Origin: DASWJZ01 sp964440525 | Lineage (GTDB): Bacteria > Pseudomonadota > Alphaproteobacteria > Rhizobiales > Afifellaceae | Reading direction: 5' to 3' | DNA length: 13,840 bases | Assembly (NCBI GenBank): GCA_964440525.1 | Contig: CAYTTC010000086.1 | Span: 1-13,840 of the forward strand | Shown: one piece after another, positions 1 to 6,549 of the stretch | How the letters are laid out: each line of letters begins with the position of its first letter | Numbering within the stretch: the first letter of the stretch is position 1 | Notes under the pieces: model-generated | Told to the model about the DNA's origin: nothing | Seen by the model: only the letters and a program-made list of their open reading frames with translations | Databases searched by the model: none | Translations under genes and position numbers: made by a program

Positions 1-414
1 GCCGGCTTCGACCCAGGCGAAGCGGTCTACTGGCAGGGCGACTTCATGATCGAATCCGGAATCCAGGCCGCACGCGAATTCCTCGCGCTCTCCAAGCGGC
101 CGACCGCGGTCTACGCGGTGAGCGATTCCATGGCGATTTCGTTCATGAAAACCGTCATGGAGGCCGGCGTAAACGTGCCGGAAGACCTTTCGGTGGTCGG
201 CTTCGACGGCATCGAATTCGCCGAATTCGTGACCCCGACATTGACCACCATCCAGCAGCCCCGCCACGAGATCGGGCGGACCGGCGCACGCATGCTACTC
301 GAGGCGCTGAGCAAGGGCACGCGACCGAAGAGCGTCAAGCTGGAGGCGCCGCTCATCGTCAGGGACAGCACCGCCCCTCCCCGCGTGGCATTAAAGGTCA
401 GACGGCGCGTCTGA
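1..414 (+). CDS. LacI-family transcriptional regulator, C-terminal part (5' end outside window)
   Basis: The reading frame is open from the first base, so only the last 137 residues of the protein are in the window. They match the end of the periplasmic-binding-protein-like effector domain of LacI/GalR regulators: 'TAVYAVSDSMAISFM' (a helix-strand element of the second subdomain), 'PEDLSVVGFDG' (the family's near-invariant VPxDlSVvGFDd turn), 'TPTLTTIQQP' and 'IGRTGARMLLEAL'. The DNA-binding helix-turn-helix lies upstream, outside the window. Members of this family are cytoplasmic repressors that sense sugars or other small molecules. The effector cannot be told from this fragment. The short basic tail after residue 120 (KVRRRV) is not conserved in the family as far as I recall. 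No target operon is visible in the window: the next gene downstream is a small DUF1127 protein 126 bases away. Confidence 0.9.
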   Translation, partial: AGFDPGEAVYWQGDFMIESGIQAAREFLALSKRPTAVYAVSDSMAISFMKTVMEAGVNVPEDLSVVGFDGIEFAEFVTPTLTTIQQPRHEIGRTGARMLLEALSKGTRPKSVKLEAPLIVRDSTAPPRVALKVRRRV

Positions 415-525
415 GCCGGAGGCCGACGCCCGATCGTACACTCCGCTGCCGACGCCCGCGAAACGCGATTCCGGCCTCGGCGACACAATTCCGAAACACA
501 TCCTGGCTAGGTCCACGCTCAGTCG

Positions 526-530
526 AAGGG
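526..530 (+). promoter_or_regulatory. Ribosome binding site of the DUF1127 gene
   Basis: AAGGG ends 10 bases before the ATG at 541. It supports that ATG as the start. Confidence 0.6.
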
Positions 531-540
531 ACCGAAGATC

Positions 541-795
541 ATGACGACGAACACGGCTGTCTGGGGCGCCGAGAAGACCCAGGCGAACGGCTCCACTCTT
601 TCCGGGATCGTGGCGAGGCTGCGGCGGAACTGGTCGCGGCGGCGGACGCACTTGCTGCTCGCCGATCTCGACGATCATACGCTCGACGACATCGGAGTTG
701 ATCCGAGCCATGTCTGGCGCACCCGCCCGGGCGCGGTGGATTGGGTCCTCCAGACGCACAGCGGAACAGCCCGGCTCGTCTTCATCGGCCGCTGA
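541..795 (+). CDS. DUF1127 domain protein (84 aa, YjiS-like)
   Basis: This is a small cytoplasmic protein. Residues 22-60 carry the DUF1127 signature: an aromatic/Arg-rich helix (LRRNWSRRR), then 'LLLADLDDHTLDDIGVDPS', the family's LxxLdDhxLkDIGl motif. An AAGGG ribosome site lies 10 bases before the ATG. In Agrobacterium and Rhodobacter (from memory) DUF1127 proteins bind RNA and affect sRNA activity, RNA turnover and phosphate-related expression. That role for this protein is inference. It is longer than the common 45-70 residue members, with a 24-residue tail after the motif (WRTRPGAVDWVLQ...) that I do not recognise. It sits alone between the LacI fragment and the terminator hairpin at 812-839. 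The preceding 126 bases show no convincing sigma-70 promoter. Confidence 0.85.
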   Translation: MTTNTAVWGAEKTQANGSTLSGIVARLRRNWSRRRTHLLLADLDDHTLDDIGVDPSHVWRTRPGAVDWVLQTHSGTARLVFIGR

Positions 796-811
796 TCGCG
801 CCGTCGCACTA

Positions 812-839
812 ATGCGGCACGGCATCTGCCGCGCCGCAT
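812..839. terminator. Long inverted repeat, probable bidirectional terminator
   Basis: ATGCGGC (812-818) pairs perfectly with GCCGCAT (833-839). Inside it CGGCA (820-824) pairs with TGCCG (827-831), with one A/C mismatch between the two arms and a TC centre. That gives about 12 paired bases. The hairpin lies in the 52 bases between two convergent genes: 17 bases past the DUF1127 stop and 8 bases past the recJ stop. Neither side has a real T-run (CAGACCTTTC on the plus side, TTAGTG on the minus side), so it may be a 3'-end-protecting hairpin or need Rho. Confidence 0.65.
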
Positions 840-847
840 CAGACCTT

Positions 848-2662
848 TCAAAACCGTCCGTCGGGCTCTGCCGCGTCGATTACGCGAAGTTGCGGCCGCG
901 CGCTGCCGCCGTAATGGTCGAGCGAGAGCGTCCCGGCCACGTGCAGAGGCTTTCCCCGCGCCGCTAGGAGCGCTCGGCCAAGCGGGGTTTCCGCGGCGCG
1001 AAACGCGATCGCCTTTAGATTCCCTCCCGCCCCGGATGCGAGGCTGAGCCGCACATGCCCGTTCCCGACGAGGTCGGCGAAGGCGACTCGGTGCGCCGGA
1101 AAAGCGAACACCGGCGCCGGATTGCCGTTGCCGTAGGGCCCGGCGCGATCCAGATCCTCGACGAGTGCGCTGGTCGCGCCGCTTTGCGTCAAGGCCGCGT
1201 CGATTTCGAGATCGCGGTCGGCCTCCGCCGCTAGAACTTGCGGCGCGAGCCGATCCTCCAGAAACGCCCTGAGCTCCGCCAGCCGCTCGCGCGCGAGCGT
1301 GACGCCGGCGGCCATGGCGTGTCCGCCGCCCTTGACCAGAATTCCCACCTCGACAGCCGCGCGAACCGCCGCGCCGATATCGACACCGGCGATCGAGCGT
1401 CCCGAGCCTGTGCCTAGTCCGCCGCCGTTCCAGGCTATTGCGAAGGCCGGTCGGCCGAAGCGCTCCTTCAGCCGCGCCGCAATGAGCCCGACGACGCCCG
1501 GATGCCAGCCCTCGCGGCTGGCGACGAGCACCGGCGGACCTTCGCCCGCCCCGGCTTCCGCATCGGCTTCTGCCAAGGCCTCTGCGACCGCGGCCGCCTC
1601 GATCGCCTGCCGTTCCCCGTTCAGCCGGTCGAGCAGCAGCGCGATCCGCTCGGCTTCTACCGGGTCGTCGGCTGTCAGGAGCCGTGCGCCAAGCGTCGCC
1701 TCGCCGATGCGTCCGCCAGCATTGATCCGCGGTCCGAGCAAAAAGCCGAGATGCCCGCAATCGGGTGGGCTTTTCAGGCGCGACGCATTGATGAGCGCGC
1801 GCAGACCAATCCGCTCCGTGTGGCGGAGCGCGACGAGGCCCTTATTAACGAGCGCGCGGTTCAAGTCGGTCAGCGGAACCATGTCGCATACGGTGCCGAA
1901 AGCGACCAGCTCCAGTAGTGGAAGAAGGTCCGGAAGCGGAGCGGCAAAATTGCGCCGCCTGAGCTCGCGCAGGAGCGCCACGGCGGCAAGGAAGGTGACC
2001 CCCACGGCCGCGAGGTTACCCTGGCCCGAAATGTCGTCCGGGCGGCTCGGATTGACAATCGCGACGGCGGGCGGCAGGTCCATTCCGACCTGATGGTGGT
2101 CGAGCACGATCACCTCGACGCCGCGCTCTCTTGCCCGCTGCAGCGCCTCAAAACTGGTCGAGCCGCAATCGACGCAGACGATGAGCTTGGCGCCGCCATC
2201 AACGAGGTTGTCGATCGCCTCAGGATTGGGGCCATAGCCCTCGAAAATGCGGTCGGGAATGTAGATGCGCGGCGGGAGCCCGAGCGCGGCAAGGACATCG
2301 TGAAGTAGCGCCGCCGAGGTCGCGCCGTCGACGTCGTAGTCGCCGAAGATTGCGACCGGCTCCCTCGCCACGACGGCGTCGGCGAGGCGCGAAGCGGCGG
2401 CGTCCATGTCGGCAAGCGAGGACGGATCTGGCAGATCCTGCTTCAGCGAGGGCGAAAGATAGCCGGCGGCGTTGTCGAGCCCGACGCCGCGTCCGACAAG
2501 CACCCGCGCCAGGCTTTCCGAGGCGATGCCGCGCTGTGTCATCGCCGTGGCGATGGCTTCGCCACGAGCGTCGAGCCGCGCGCGCCACGCGCGGCCTGTC
2601 AGCGACTGCGCGACGCCCAGGAAATAGCGATCCAGCGTCCGGTCTTCAGCGAGTCCCCACAT
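848..2662 (-). CDS. recJ: Single-stranded-DNA-specific exonuclease RecJ
   Basis: RecJ is a 5'-to-3' single-strand DNA exonuclease that works in the cytoplasm with recombination (RecFOR), mismatch and base-excision repair. At 604 residues it is full length (E. coli RecJ 577). The DHH-family motifs are intact and in order: DYDVDG at 108-113, CVDCG at 163-167, DHH at 188-190, VNP at 203-205, GTVCDMVPL at 256-264 (metal-ligand Asp260), GPRINAGGR at 310-318, then the DHHA1 motif GGGHAMAAG at 445-453. Residues 530-600 fit the C-terminal OB-fold. The ATG at 2662 is chosen because the N-terminus 'RYFLGVAQSLTGRAW' aligns with alphaproteobacterial RecJ as I remember it, but it has no good Shine-Dalgarno. 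It is the last gene of the alaC-hom-glpX run, 50 bases after the small membrane protein. Confidence 0.97.
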   Translation of the reverse strand: MWGLAEDRTLDRYFLGVAQSLTGRAWRARLDARGEAIATAMTQRGIASESLARVLVGRGVGLDNAAGYLSPSLKQDLPDPSSLADMDAAASRLADAVVAREPVAIFGDYDVDGATSAALLHDVLAALGLPPRIYIPDRIFEGYGPNPEAIDNLVDGGAKLIVCVDCGSTSFEALQRARERGVEVIVLDHHQVGMDLPPAVAIVNPSRPDDISGQGNLAAVGVTFLAAVALLRELRRRNFAAPLPDLLPLLELVAFGTVCDMVPLTDLNRALVNKGLVALRHTERIGLRALINASRLKSPPDCGHLGFLLGPRINAGGRIGEATLGARLLTADDPVEAERIALLLDRLNGERQAIEAAAVAEALAEADAEAGAGEGPPVLVASREGWHPGVVGLIAARLKERFGRPAFAIAWNGGGLGTGSGRSIAGVDIGAAVRAAVEVGILVKGGGHAMAAGVTLARERLAELRAFLEDRLAPQVLAAEADRDLEIDAALTQSGATSALVEDLDRAGPYGNGNPAPVFAFPAHRVAFADLVGNGHVRLSLASGAGGNLKAIAFRAAETPLGRALLAARGKPLHVAGTLSLDHYGGSARPQLRVIDAAEPDGRF

Positions 2663-2675
2663 GATTCGGTATTAT

Positions 2676-2689
2676 GGGCGGCTTCGCCC
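2676..2689 (-). other. Small hairpin in the leader of recJ
   Basis: GGGCG (2676-2680) and CGCCC (2685-2689) form a 5 bp GC stem with a 4-base loop, 13 bases before the recJ ATG and downstream of the small membrane-protein gene. It could slow transcription or shape recJ translation. It is short enough to be chance at this GC content. Confidence 0.3.
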
Positions 2690-2712
2690 CCGCGCGTCGA
2701 TTGCGAAGTCGT

Positions 2713-2925
2713 TCAATGCGTATTTTGCCAGCGGCGGAGTGCGACCAGCGCCCAAATCGCTTCGACGACGCCGAATGGCCAGGCTCCGCTCAGGAAGCCA
2801 TAGACCGAAGCCAGCACGCAGGCGCCCGAGAAGGCCAGGATGAACCAGTGGCTTCGGTGCTCGACTGCATAGAAGCCGAGCATCGCCGTGACTGCGAAGA
2901 GGCCGAAGAGAGTGAGGCCGTCCAT
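2713..2925 (-). CDS. Small conserved-looking membrane protein (70 aa), function unknown
   Basis: I have no name for this protein. It is very hydrophobic, with three predicted membrane segments at about residues 4-21 (LTLFGLFAVTAMLGFYAV), 27-46 (WFILAFSGACVLASVYGFL) and 49-65 (WPFGVVEAIWALVALRRW), and a short charged link (EHRSH). I recall similar small proteins ('...GAWPFGVVEAIW...LRRW') annotated only as hypothetical in other Rhizobiales, which argues that this is a real gene. It starts 20 bases after the glpX stop and ends 50 bases before recJ, so it is probably co-transcribed with them. The ATG at 2925 has only a weak, close AGGA. No in-frame upstream start exists in the preceding 20 bases. 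A role in metabolism or repair is not implied by the sequence. Confidence 0.75.
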   Translation of the reverse strand: MDGLTLFGLFAVTAMLGFYAVEHRSHWFILAFSGACVLASVYGFLSGAWPFGVVEAIWALVALRRWQNTH

Positions 2926-2945
2926 CGTCCTGGCACATTCCGCCG

Positions 2946-3920
2946 CTAGTTTTCGCCGTTCCGATGCCGCGCGCGGACCCAGCGCTGCGTGCCCGTCTCC
3001 GATCGGGTCACGATCGAATGCGTGGTGACGCTTGCGCGGTCGAAGCGGACGCCGCCGAGCAGGCTTCCGTCGGTGATACCGGTCGCGGCGAAGAGCACGT
3101 CGCCCGCCGCCATGTCTTCCGCGCGATAAACCCGCTTTTGGTCGCGGAGGCCGTGCGCTTTGGCGCGCTTTCGCTTCTCCTCGCTGTCGAGGATGAGGCG
3201 GCCGCGCATCTGGCCGCCGATGCAGCGAAGCGCCGCCGCCGCGAGCACCCCTTCCGGGGCGCCGCCGCTGCCGAGATAGATGTCGATGCCGGTCGTGTCG
3301 GGATCGGTCGTGTGGATGATGCCGGCGACATCGCCGTCACCGATCAGCCTGACCGACGCGCCGGTCGAGCGCACTGCTTCGATCAGCGCGGCATGGCGCG
3401 GCCGGTCGAGAATGCAGGCGGAGATGTCGCTCGGCTTCACGCCCTTCGCTGCGGCCAGCCGGTTGATGGCTTCGGCCGGCGGCATCTTCAGATCGACAAG
3501 ATCCGCCGGGTAGCCCGGCCCGATCGCGATCTTCTCCATATACACGTCCGGCGCATTGAGCAGCCCGCCTCGCCGGGTGATGGCGATCGCCGCAAGCGAG
3601 TTCGGTAGGTTCTTGGCGCAGAGCGTGCGGCCATCGAGGGGATCGCACGCGATATCCACTTCAGGCCCCTCGCCCGTCCCGACCTCTTCGCCCACATAAA
3701 GCTTCGGCGCCGCGTCGCGCTCGCCCTCGCCGACCACGATGCGGCCGCGCACGTCGAGGCGATTGAGCTCGCCCCACATGGCTTCGACGGCCGCCTGGTC
3801 GGCACGCTGCTCGTCGCCGCGGCCGCGCAACGTTGCAGCCGCGACCGCCGCGCGCTCAGTCACGCGCACGAGCTCGAGCGTCAGCATCCGGTCCATGGCG
3901 CCGGTCTCGTCGCGCCGCAT
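2946..3920 (-). CDS. glpX: Class II fructose-1,6-bisphosphatase GlpX
   Basis: GlpX dephosphorylates fructose-1,6-bisphosphate to fructose-6-phosphate, the committed step of gluconeogenesis, using divalent metal in the cytoplasm. At 324 residues it has normal length. Family motifs are present: GRGDEQRADQAAVEAM (33-48, metal ligand Asp41), VVGEGERDAAPKLYVGE (62-78, Glu65 and Asp69), DPLDGRTL (93-100), LNAPDVYMEKIAIGPGYP (121-138), LDRPRHAALIEAV (171-183), DGDVAG (195-200), GGAPEGVLAAAAL (219-231, Glu223) and FAATGITDG (277-285). Odd points: the residue after DPLDG, normally a conserved active-site Thr, is Arg98, followed by Thr99; and DEAPML is DAAPKL here. The start overlaps the hom stop as TGATG and has GAGG 7 bases upstream inside hom, so translation is probably coupled. 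The fold assignment is firm. Full catalytic activity is less certain. Confidence 0.93.
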   Translation of the reverse strand: MRRDETGAMDRMLTLELVRVTERAAVAAATLRGRGDEQRADQAAVEAMWGELNRLDVRGRIVVGEGERDAAPKLYVGEEVGTGEGPEVDIACDPLDGRTLCAKNLPNSLAAIAITRRGGLLNAPDVYMEKIAIGPGYPADLVDLKMPPAEAINRLAAAKGVKPSDISACILDRPRHAALIEAVRSTGASVRLIGDGDVAGIIHTTDPDTTGIDIYLGSGGAPEGVLAAAALRCIGGQMRGRLILDSEEKRKRAKAHGLRDQKRVYRAEDMAAGDVLFAATGITDGSLLGGVRFDRASVTTHSIVTRSETGTQRWVRARHRNGEN

Positions 3921-5233
3921 CAGAGCGCCTCGATCCTGATCATTTGCGGCCGGCCGAAGACTTCGCCTTCAGCCTCGATCGTGGCGAGTGCGCCCCGCAC
4001 GACCTCCTCGGTGGTCGAATGGGTGATGATGGTGACGGACTGGACCTCCTCCGCGCTTCGCTTCGGCGCCATCCCGATCGGCCGGTTCCGCTGCAGGATG
4101 GAATCGAGCGAGATGCCGGCGTCGGCCATGCGGCGAGCGATCGCCGCGAAGGCGCCAGGCCGGTCGCGCACTTTAAGACGAAGATAGTAGCCGCCCTCGT
4201 GCGCCTGCATCTGCGCCTGCCGGTATGGCTTGAGGCTCGCCGCCGGGCGGCCGAGCGGCGGCACGCGCAGCCCGCGCGCGAGGTCGATGATGTCGCCAAC
4301 CACCGCCGAGGCCGTGGCGTTGCCGCCGGCGCCCGGGCCGGAGAGGATTACCGCGCCGATAAAGTCGCCCTCCACCGCCACCGCGTTGGTGACACCGGAA
4401 ATGCGGGCGATGTCGCAATCGCGCGGCACCATGGTCGGATGCACGCGCTGCTCGATGCCGGAATCCGTCCGTTGCGCCACGCCGAGCAGTTTTATGCGAT
4501 AGCCGAGCTCCTCGGCCGCCGCGAGATCCTCCGGCTCGATTGCCGAAATGCCCTCCACGAAGACGCTGTCGCGGTCGATTTCGGTGCCAAAGGCGACGCT
4601 GGTCAGGATGGCAAGTTTTTGCGCCGTATCGAGGCCCTCGACATCGAAGCTCGGATCGGCCTCGGCGTAGCCGAGACTTTGAGCTTCCTTCAGCGCATCG
4701 GCGTAGGTAGCGCCCCCCTCCATGCGGGTCAGGATGAAATTGCAGGTGCCGTTCAGGATCCCGTAGATGCGCGTCAGGCGGTTGCCGGCGAGCGCCTCGC
4801 GGAGCGTCTTGATGATCGGAATGCCCCCGCCGACGGCCGCTTCGAACGAGAGCTGCCCCCCCCGCTCCTCGGCGAGTTTTGCAAGCGCCACGCCGTGCCG
4901 GGCGAGGAGCGCCTTGTTCGCTGTCACCACGCCTTTTCCGGTCTCAAGCGCGGCGCGAACGCTCGCATGAGCGGGCCCGTCCTCGCCGCCGATCAGCTCC
5001 ACGAAAACGTCGATGGAATTGGAGCGCGCCAGGCCGACCGGGTCGTCGTGCCAGGCGACGCTACTCATGTCGAAGCCGCGTCGCCGCGCCTGGTCACGCG
5101 CGCTGACGGCAACGACGCGCACGTGTCGGCCAAGCTGCGAGACGAAGGCGTCGCCGTGGCCCTCCAGAAGCCGCGCGACGGACGCGCCGACCGTGCCCAG
5201 TCCCGCAATGCCGAGCCTGAGCGGTGCGTTCAT
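3920..5233 (-). CDS. hom: Homoserine dehydrogenase
   Basis: This enzyme reduces aspartate-4-semialdehyde to homoserine with NAD(P)H, at the branch to threonine, methionine and isoleucine. It has 437 residues, the usual length for the ACT-containing monofunctional type. Visible parts are the Rossmann loop GLGTVG (11-16), VTANKALLA (103-111, Lys107), the catalytic core EAAVGGGIP (131-139), GILNGTCNFILT (158-169), EADPSFDVEGLDTAQKL (191-207, Asp202 and Lys206), GPGAGGNATASAV (299-311), and a C-terminal ACT domain from about 348 (GGYYLRLKVRDRPGAFAAIA) that normally mediates threonine feedback. The frame is open 66 codons further upstream, but that overhang lies inside alaC and is not family-like. 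The ATG at 5233, with AGGGA just before it and the MNAPLRLGIAGLGTVG start, is right. It lies 25 bases after alaC and overlaps glpX by one base. Confidence 0.96.
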   Translation of the reverse strand: MNAPLRLGIAGLGTVGASVARLLEGHGDAFVSQLGRHVRVVAVSARDQARRRGFDMSSVAWHDDPVGLARSNSIDVFVELIGGEDGPAHASVRAALETGKGVVTANKALLARHGVALAKLAEERGGQLSFEAAVGGGIPIIKTLREALAGNRLTRIYGILNGTCNFILTRMEGGATYADALKEAQSLGYAEADPSFDVEGLDTAQKLAILTSVAFGTEIDRDSVFVEGISAIEPEDLAAAEELGYRIKLLGVAQRTDSGIEQRVHPTMVPRDCDIARISGVTNAVAVEGDFIGAVILSGPGAGGNATASAVVGDIIDLARGLRVPPLGRPAASLKPYRQAQMQAHEGGYYLRLKVRDRPGAFAAIARRMADAGISLDSILQRNRPIGMAPKRSAEEVQSVTIITHSTTEEVVRGALATIEAEGEVFGRPQMIRIEAL

Positions 5234-5246
5234 AAGTCCCTGTCCG

Positions 5247-5263
5247 GCTGAGCAAAAATCAGC
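5247..5263 (-). other. Intercistronic hairpin between alaC and hom
   Basis: GCTGA (5247-5251) and TCAGC (5259-5263) form a 5 bp stem with a 7-base A/T loop spanning the alaC stop codon. It sits just before the hom ribosome site. It is too weak to call a terminator, and may be an RNA-processing or pausing site. Confidence 0.3.
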
Positions 5264-6509
5264 GGATGGCGCTGATCGGCACGACGTTGTGCAACGTTTT
5301 GTCGGCGGAGGCAAGAAAACGGCCGATGTTGCGGGCGGCCTGGCGGATGCGCTGCTCGTTCTCCACCAGCGCGATGCGGACAAAACCCTCGCCGTGCTCG
5401 CCGAAGCCGAGCCCCGGCGCCACCGCCACATCGGCTTTCTCGATCAGGAGCTTGGAGAATTCCACGCTGCCGAGCTGGCGAAAACGCTCCGGGATCGGCG
5501 CCCAGGCGAACATGCTGGCGGCGGGCGCGGGGATCGTCCAGCCGGCGCGGGCGAACGTGTCGACCATGACGTCACGGCGGCGGCGATAGACCGCCCGCAT
5601 CTCGTGGATGCACTCGTCCGGCCCGTTGAGCGCCGCGGCGGCGGCGACCTGCACGGGCGTATAGGCGCCGTAGTCGAGATAGGATTTTACGCGTGAGAGC
5701 GCCGCGATCAGCCGCTCGTTACCGACTGCGAAGCCGACCCGCAGCCCGGCCATCGAGAACGTCTTCGACATGGAGGTGAATTCCACCGTCACCTCGGTCG
5801 CGCCCGGCACCTGCAGCACCGAGGGTGGCGGGTCGTTTTCGTCGAAATAGACCTCGGCATAAGCGAGGTCGGAGAGGATGAAGACGTTGTTCCGCCGCGC
5901 GAAGGCGACGACGTCGCGATAGAAATCGAGACTGGCCACCGACGCCGTCGGGTTAGCGGGATAGCAGAGGATCACTGCGATCGGCTTTGGGATCGAATGG
6001 TGCACGGCGCGCTCGAGCGCCGCGAAGAATTCGGGCCCGGGCTCCGCCGGCACGTGGCGGATGGCGCCGCCCGCCATCAGAAAACCGAAGGCGTGGATCG
6101 GATAGCTCGGGCTCGGCACGAGCACGACGTCGCCCGGCGCGGTGATCGCCTGCGCCATGTTGGCAAAACCCTCTTTCGAGCCGAGGGTCGCGACGACCTC
6201 GCGGTCGGGATTGAGCTTTACGCCGAAACGGCGGGCGTAGTAGGCGGCCTGCGCGCGGCGAAGCCCCGGAATGCCGCGCGAGGCGGAGTAGCGATTGGTG
6301 CGCGGTTTTGCGACCGTCTCCACCAACTTCTCGAGGATGTGCGCAGGCGTCGGCAAATCGGGGTTGCCCATGCCGAGATCGATGATATCGGCGCCGCCGG
6401 CGCGCGCACCCGCCTTCAGCCGGTTCACCTCTTCAAAGACATAAGGCGGCAGCCGCCTGACCCTGTAGAAATCGTCCATCGTGCTTCGAACCGCTCCCCT
6501 TGCTTCCAA
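5259..6509 (-). CDS. alaC: PLP-dependent aminotransferase, AlaC type (alanine-synthesising; often annotated LL-diaminopimelate or aspartate aminotransferase)
   Basis: This is a fold-type I, class I/II aminotransferase acting in the cytoplasm. Numbering from the internal Met at 6479: RLPPYVFEEVNRLK (9-22), DLGMGNPDLPTP (34-45), YSASRGIPGLR (64-74), TLGSKEGFANM (98-108), VPSPSYPIHAFG (121-132), CYPANPTA (172-179, Asn176), SDLAYAEV (203-210, Asp204), SMSKTFSMAG (236-245, PLP-binding Lys239) and GFGEHGEGFVRIALVEN (358-374, Arg368 for the substrate carboxylate). Long stretches match my memory of E. coli AlaC, which makes alanine from pyruvate and glutamate. Rhizobial relatives carry various names, so the substrate is uncertain. 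I list the TTG start at 6509 because it has a good AAAGGA 7 bases upstream. The ATG at 6479 fits family starts but has only GAAG. The lipoprotein gene is 40 bases upstream and hom 25 bases downstream. Confidence 0.92.
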   Translation of the reverse strand: MEARGAVRSTMDDFYRVRRLPPYVFEEVNRLKAGARAGGADIIDLGMGNPDLPTPAHILEKLVETVAKPRTNRYSASRGIPGLRRAQAAYYARRFGVKLNPDREVVATLGSKEGFANMAQAITAPGDVVLVPSPSYPIHAFGFLMAGGAIRHVPAEPGPEFFAALERAVHHSIPKPIAVILCYPANPTASVASLDFYRDVVAFARRNNVFILSDLAYAEVYFDENDPPPSVLQVPGATEVTVEFTSMSKTFSMAGLRVGFAVGNERLIAALSRVKSYLDYGAYTPVQVAAAAALNGPDECIHEMRAVYRRRRDVMVDTFARAGWTIPAPAASMFAWAPIPERFRQLGSVEFSKLLIEKADVAVAPGLGFGEHGEGFVRIALVENEQRIRQAARNIGRFLASADKTLHNVVPISAIR

Positions 6510-6516
6510 GCGGGAT

Positions 6517-6522
6517 TCCTTT
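6517..6522 (-). promoter_or_regulatory. Ribosome binding site that favours the TTG start of alaC
   Basis: AAAGGA on the minus strand ends 7 bases before TTG at 6509. The in-frame ATG 30 bases downstream (6479) has no comparable site. Confidence 0.55.
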
Positions 6523-6549
6523 AACGGCGCGCCCGCCGCGGCGAAACGG

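Noticed and set aside
675..1760. 361-codon minus-strand frame overlapping recJ
   Set aside because: Out-of-frame shadow of recJ, extremely Arg/Gly-rich, running across the DUF1127 gene.
3833..5251. 472-codon open frame on the plus strand opposite hom
   Set aside because: Antisense shadow of a firmly identified gene in GC-rich DNA. The translation is Arg/Ala/His-rich with no motif, and it spans the hom/glpX junction.
5234..5431. 66-residue N-terminal extension of homoserine dehydrogenase
   Set aside because: It lies inside the alaC coding region and is not family-like. ATG 5233 gives the standard GLGTVG N-terminus.
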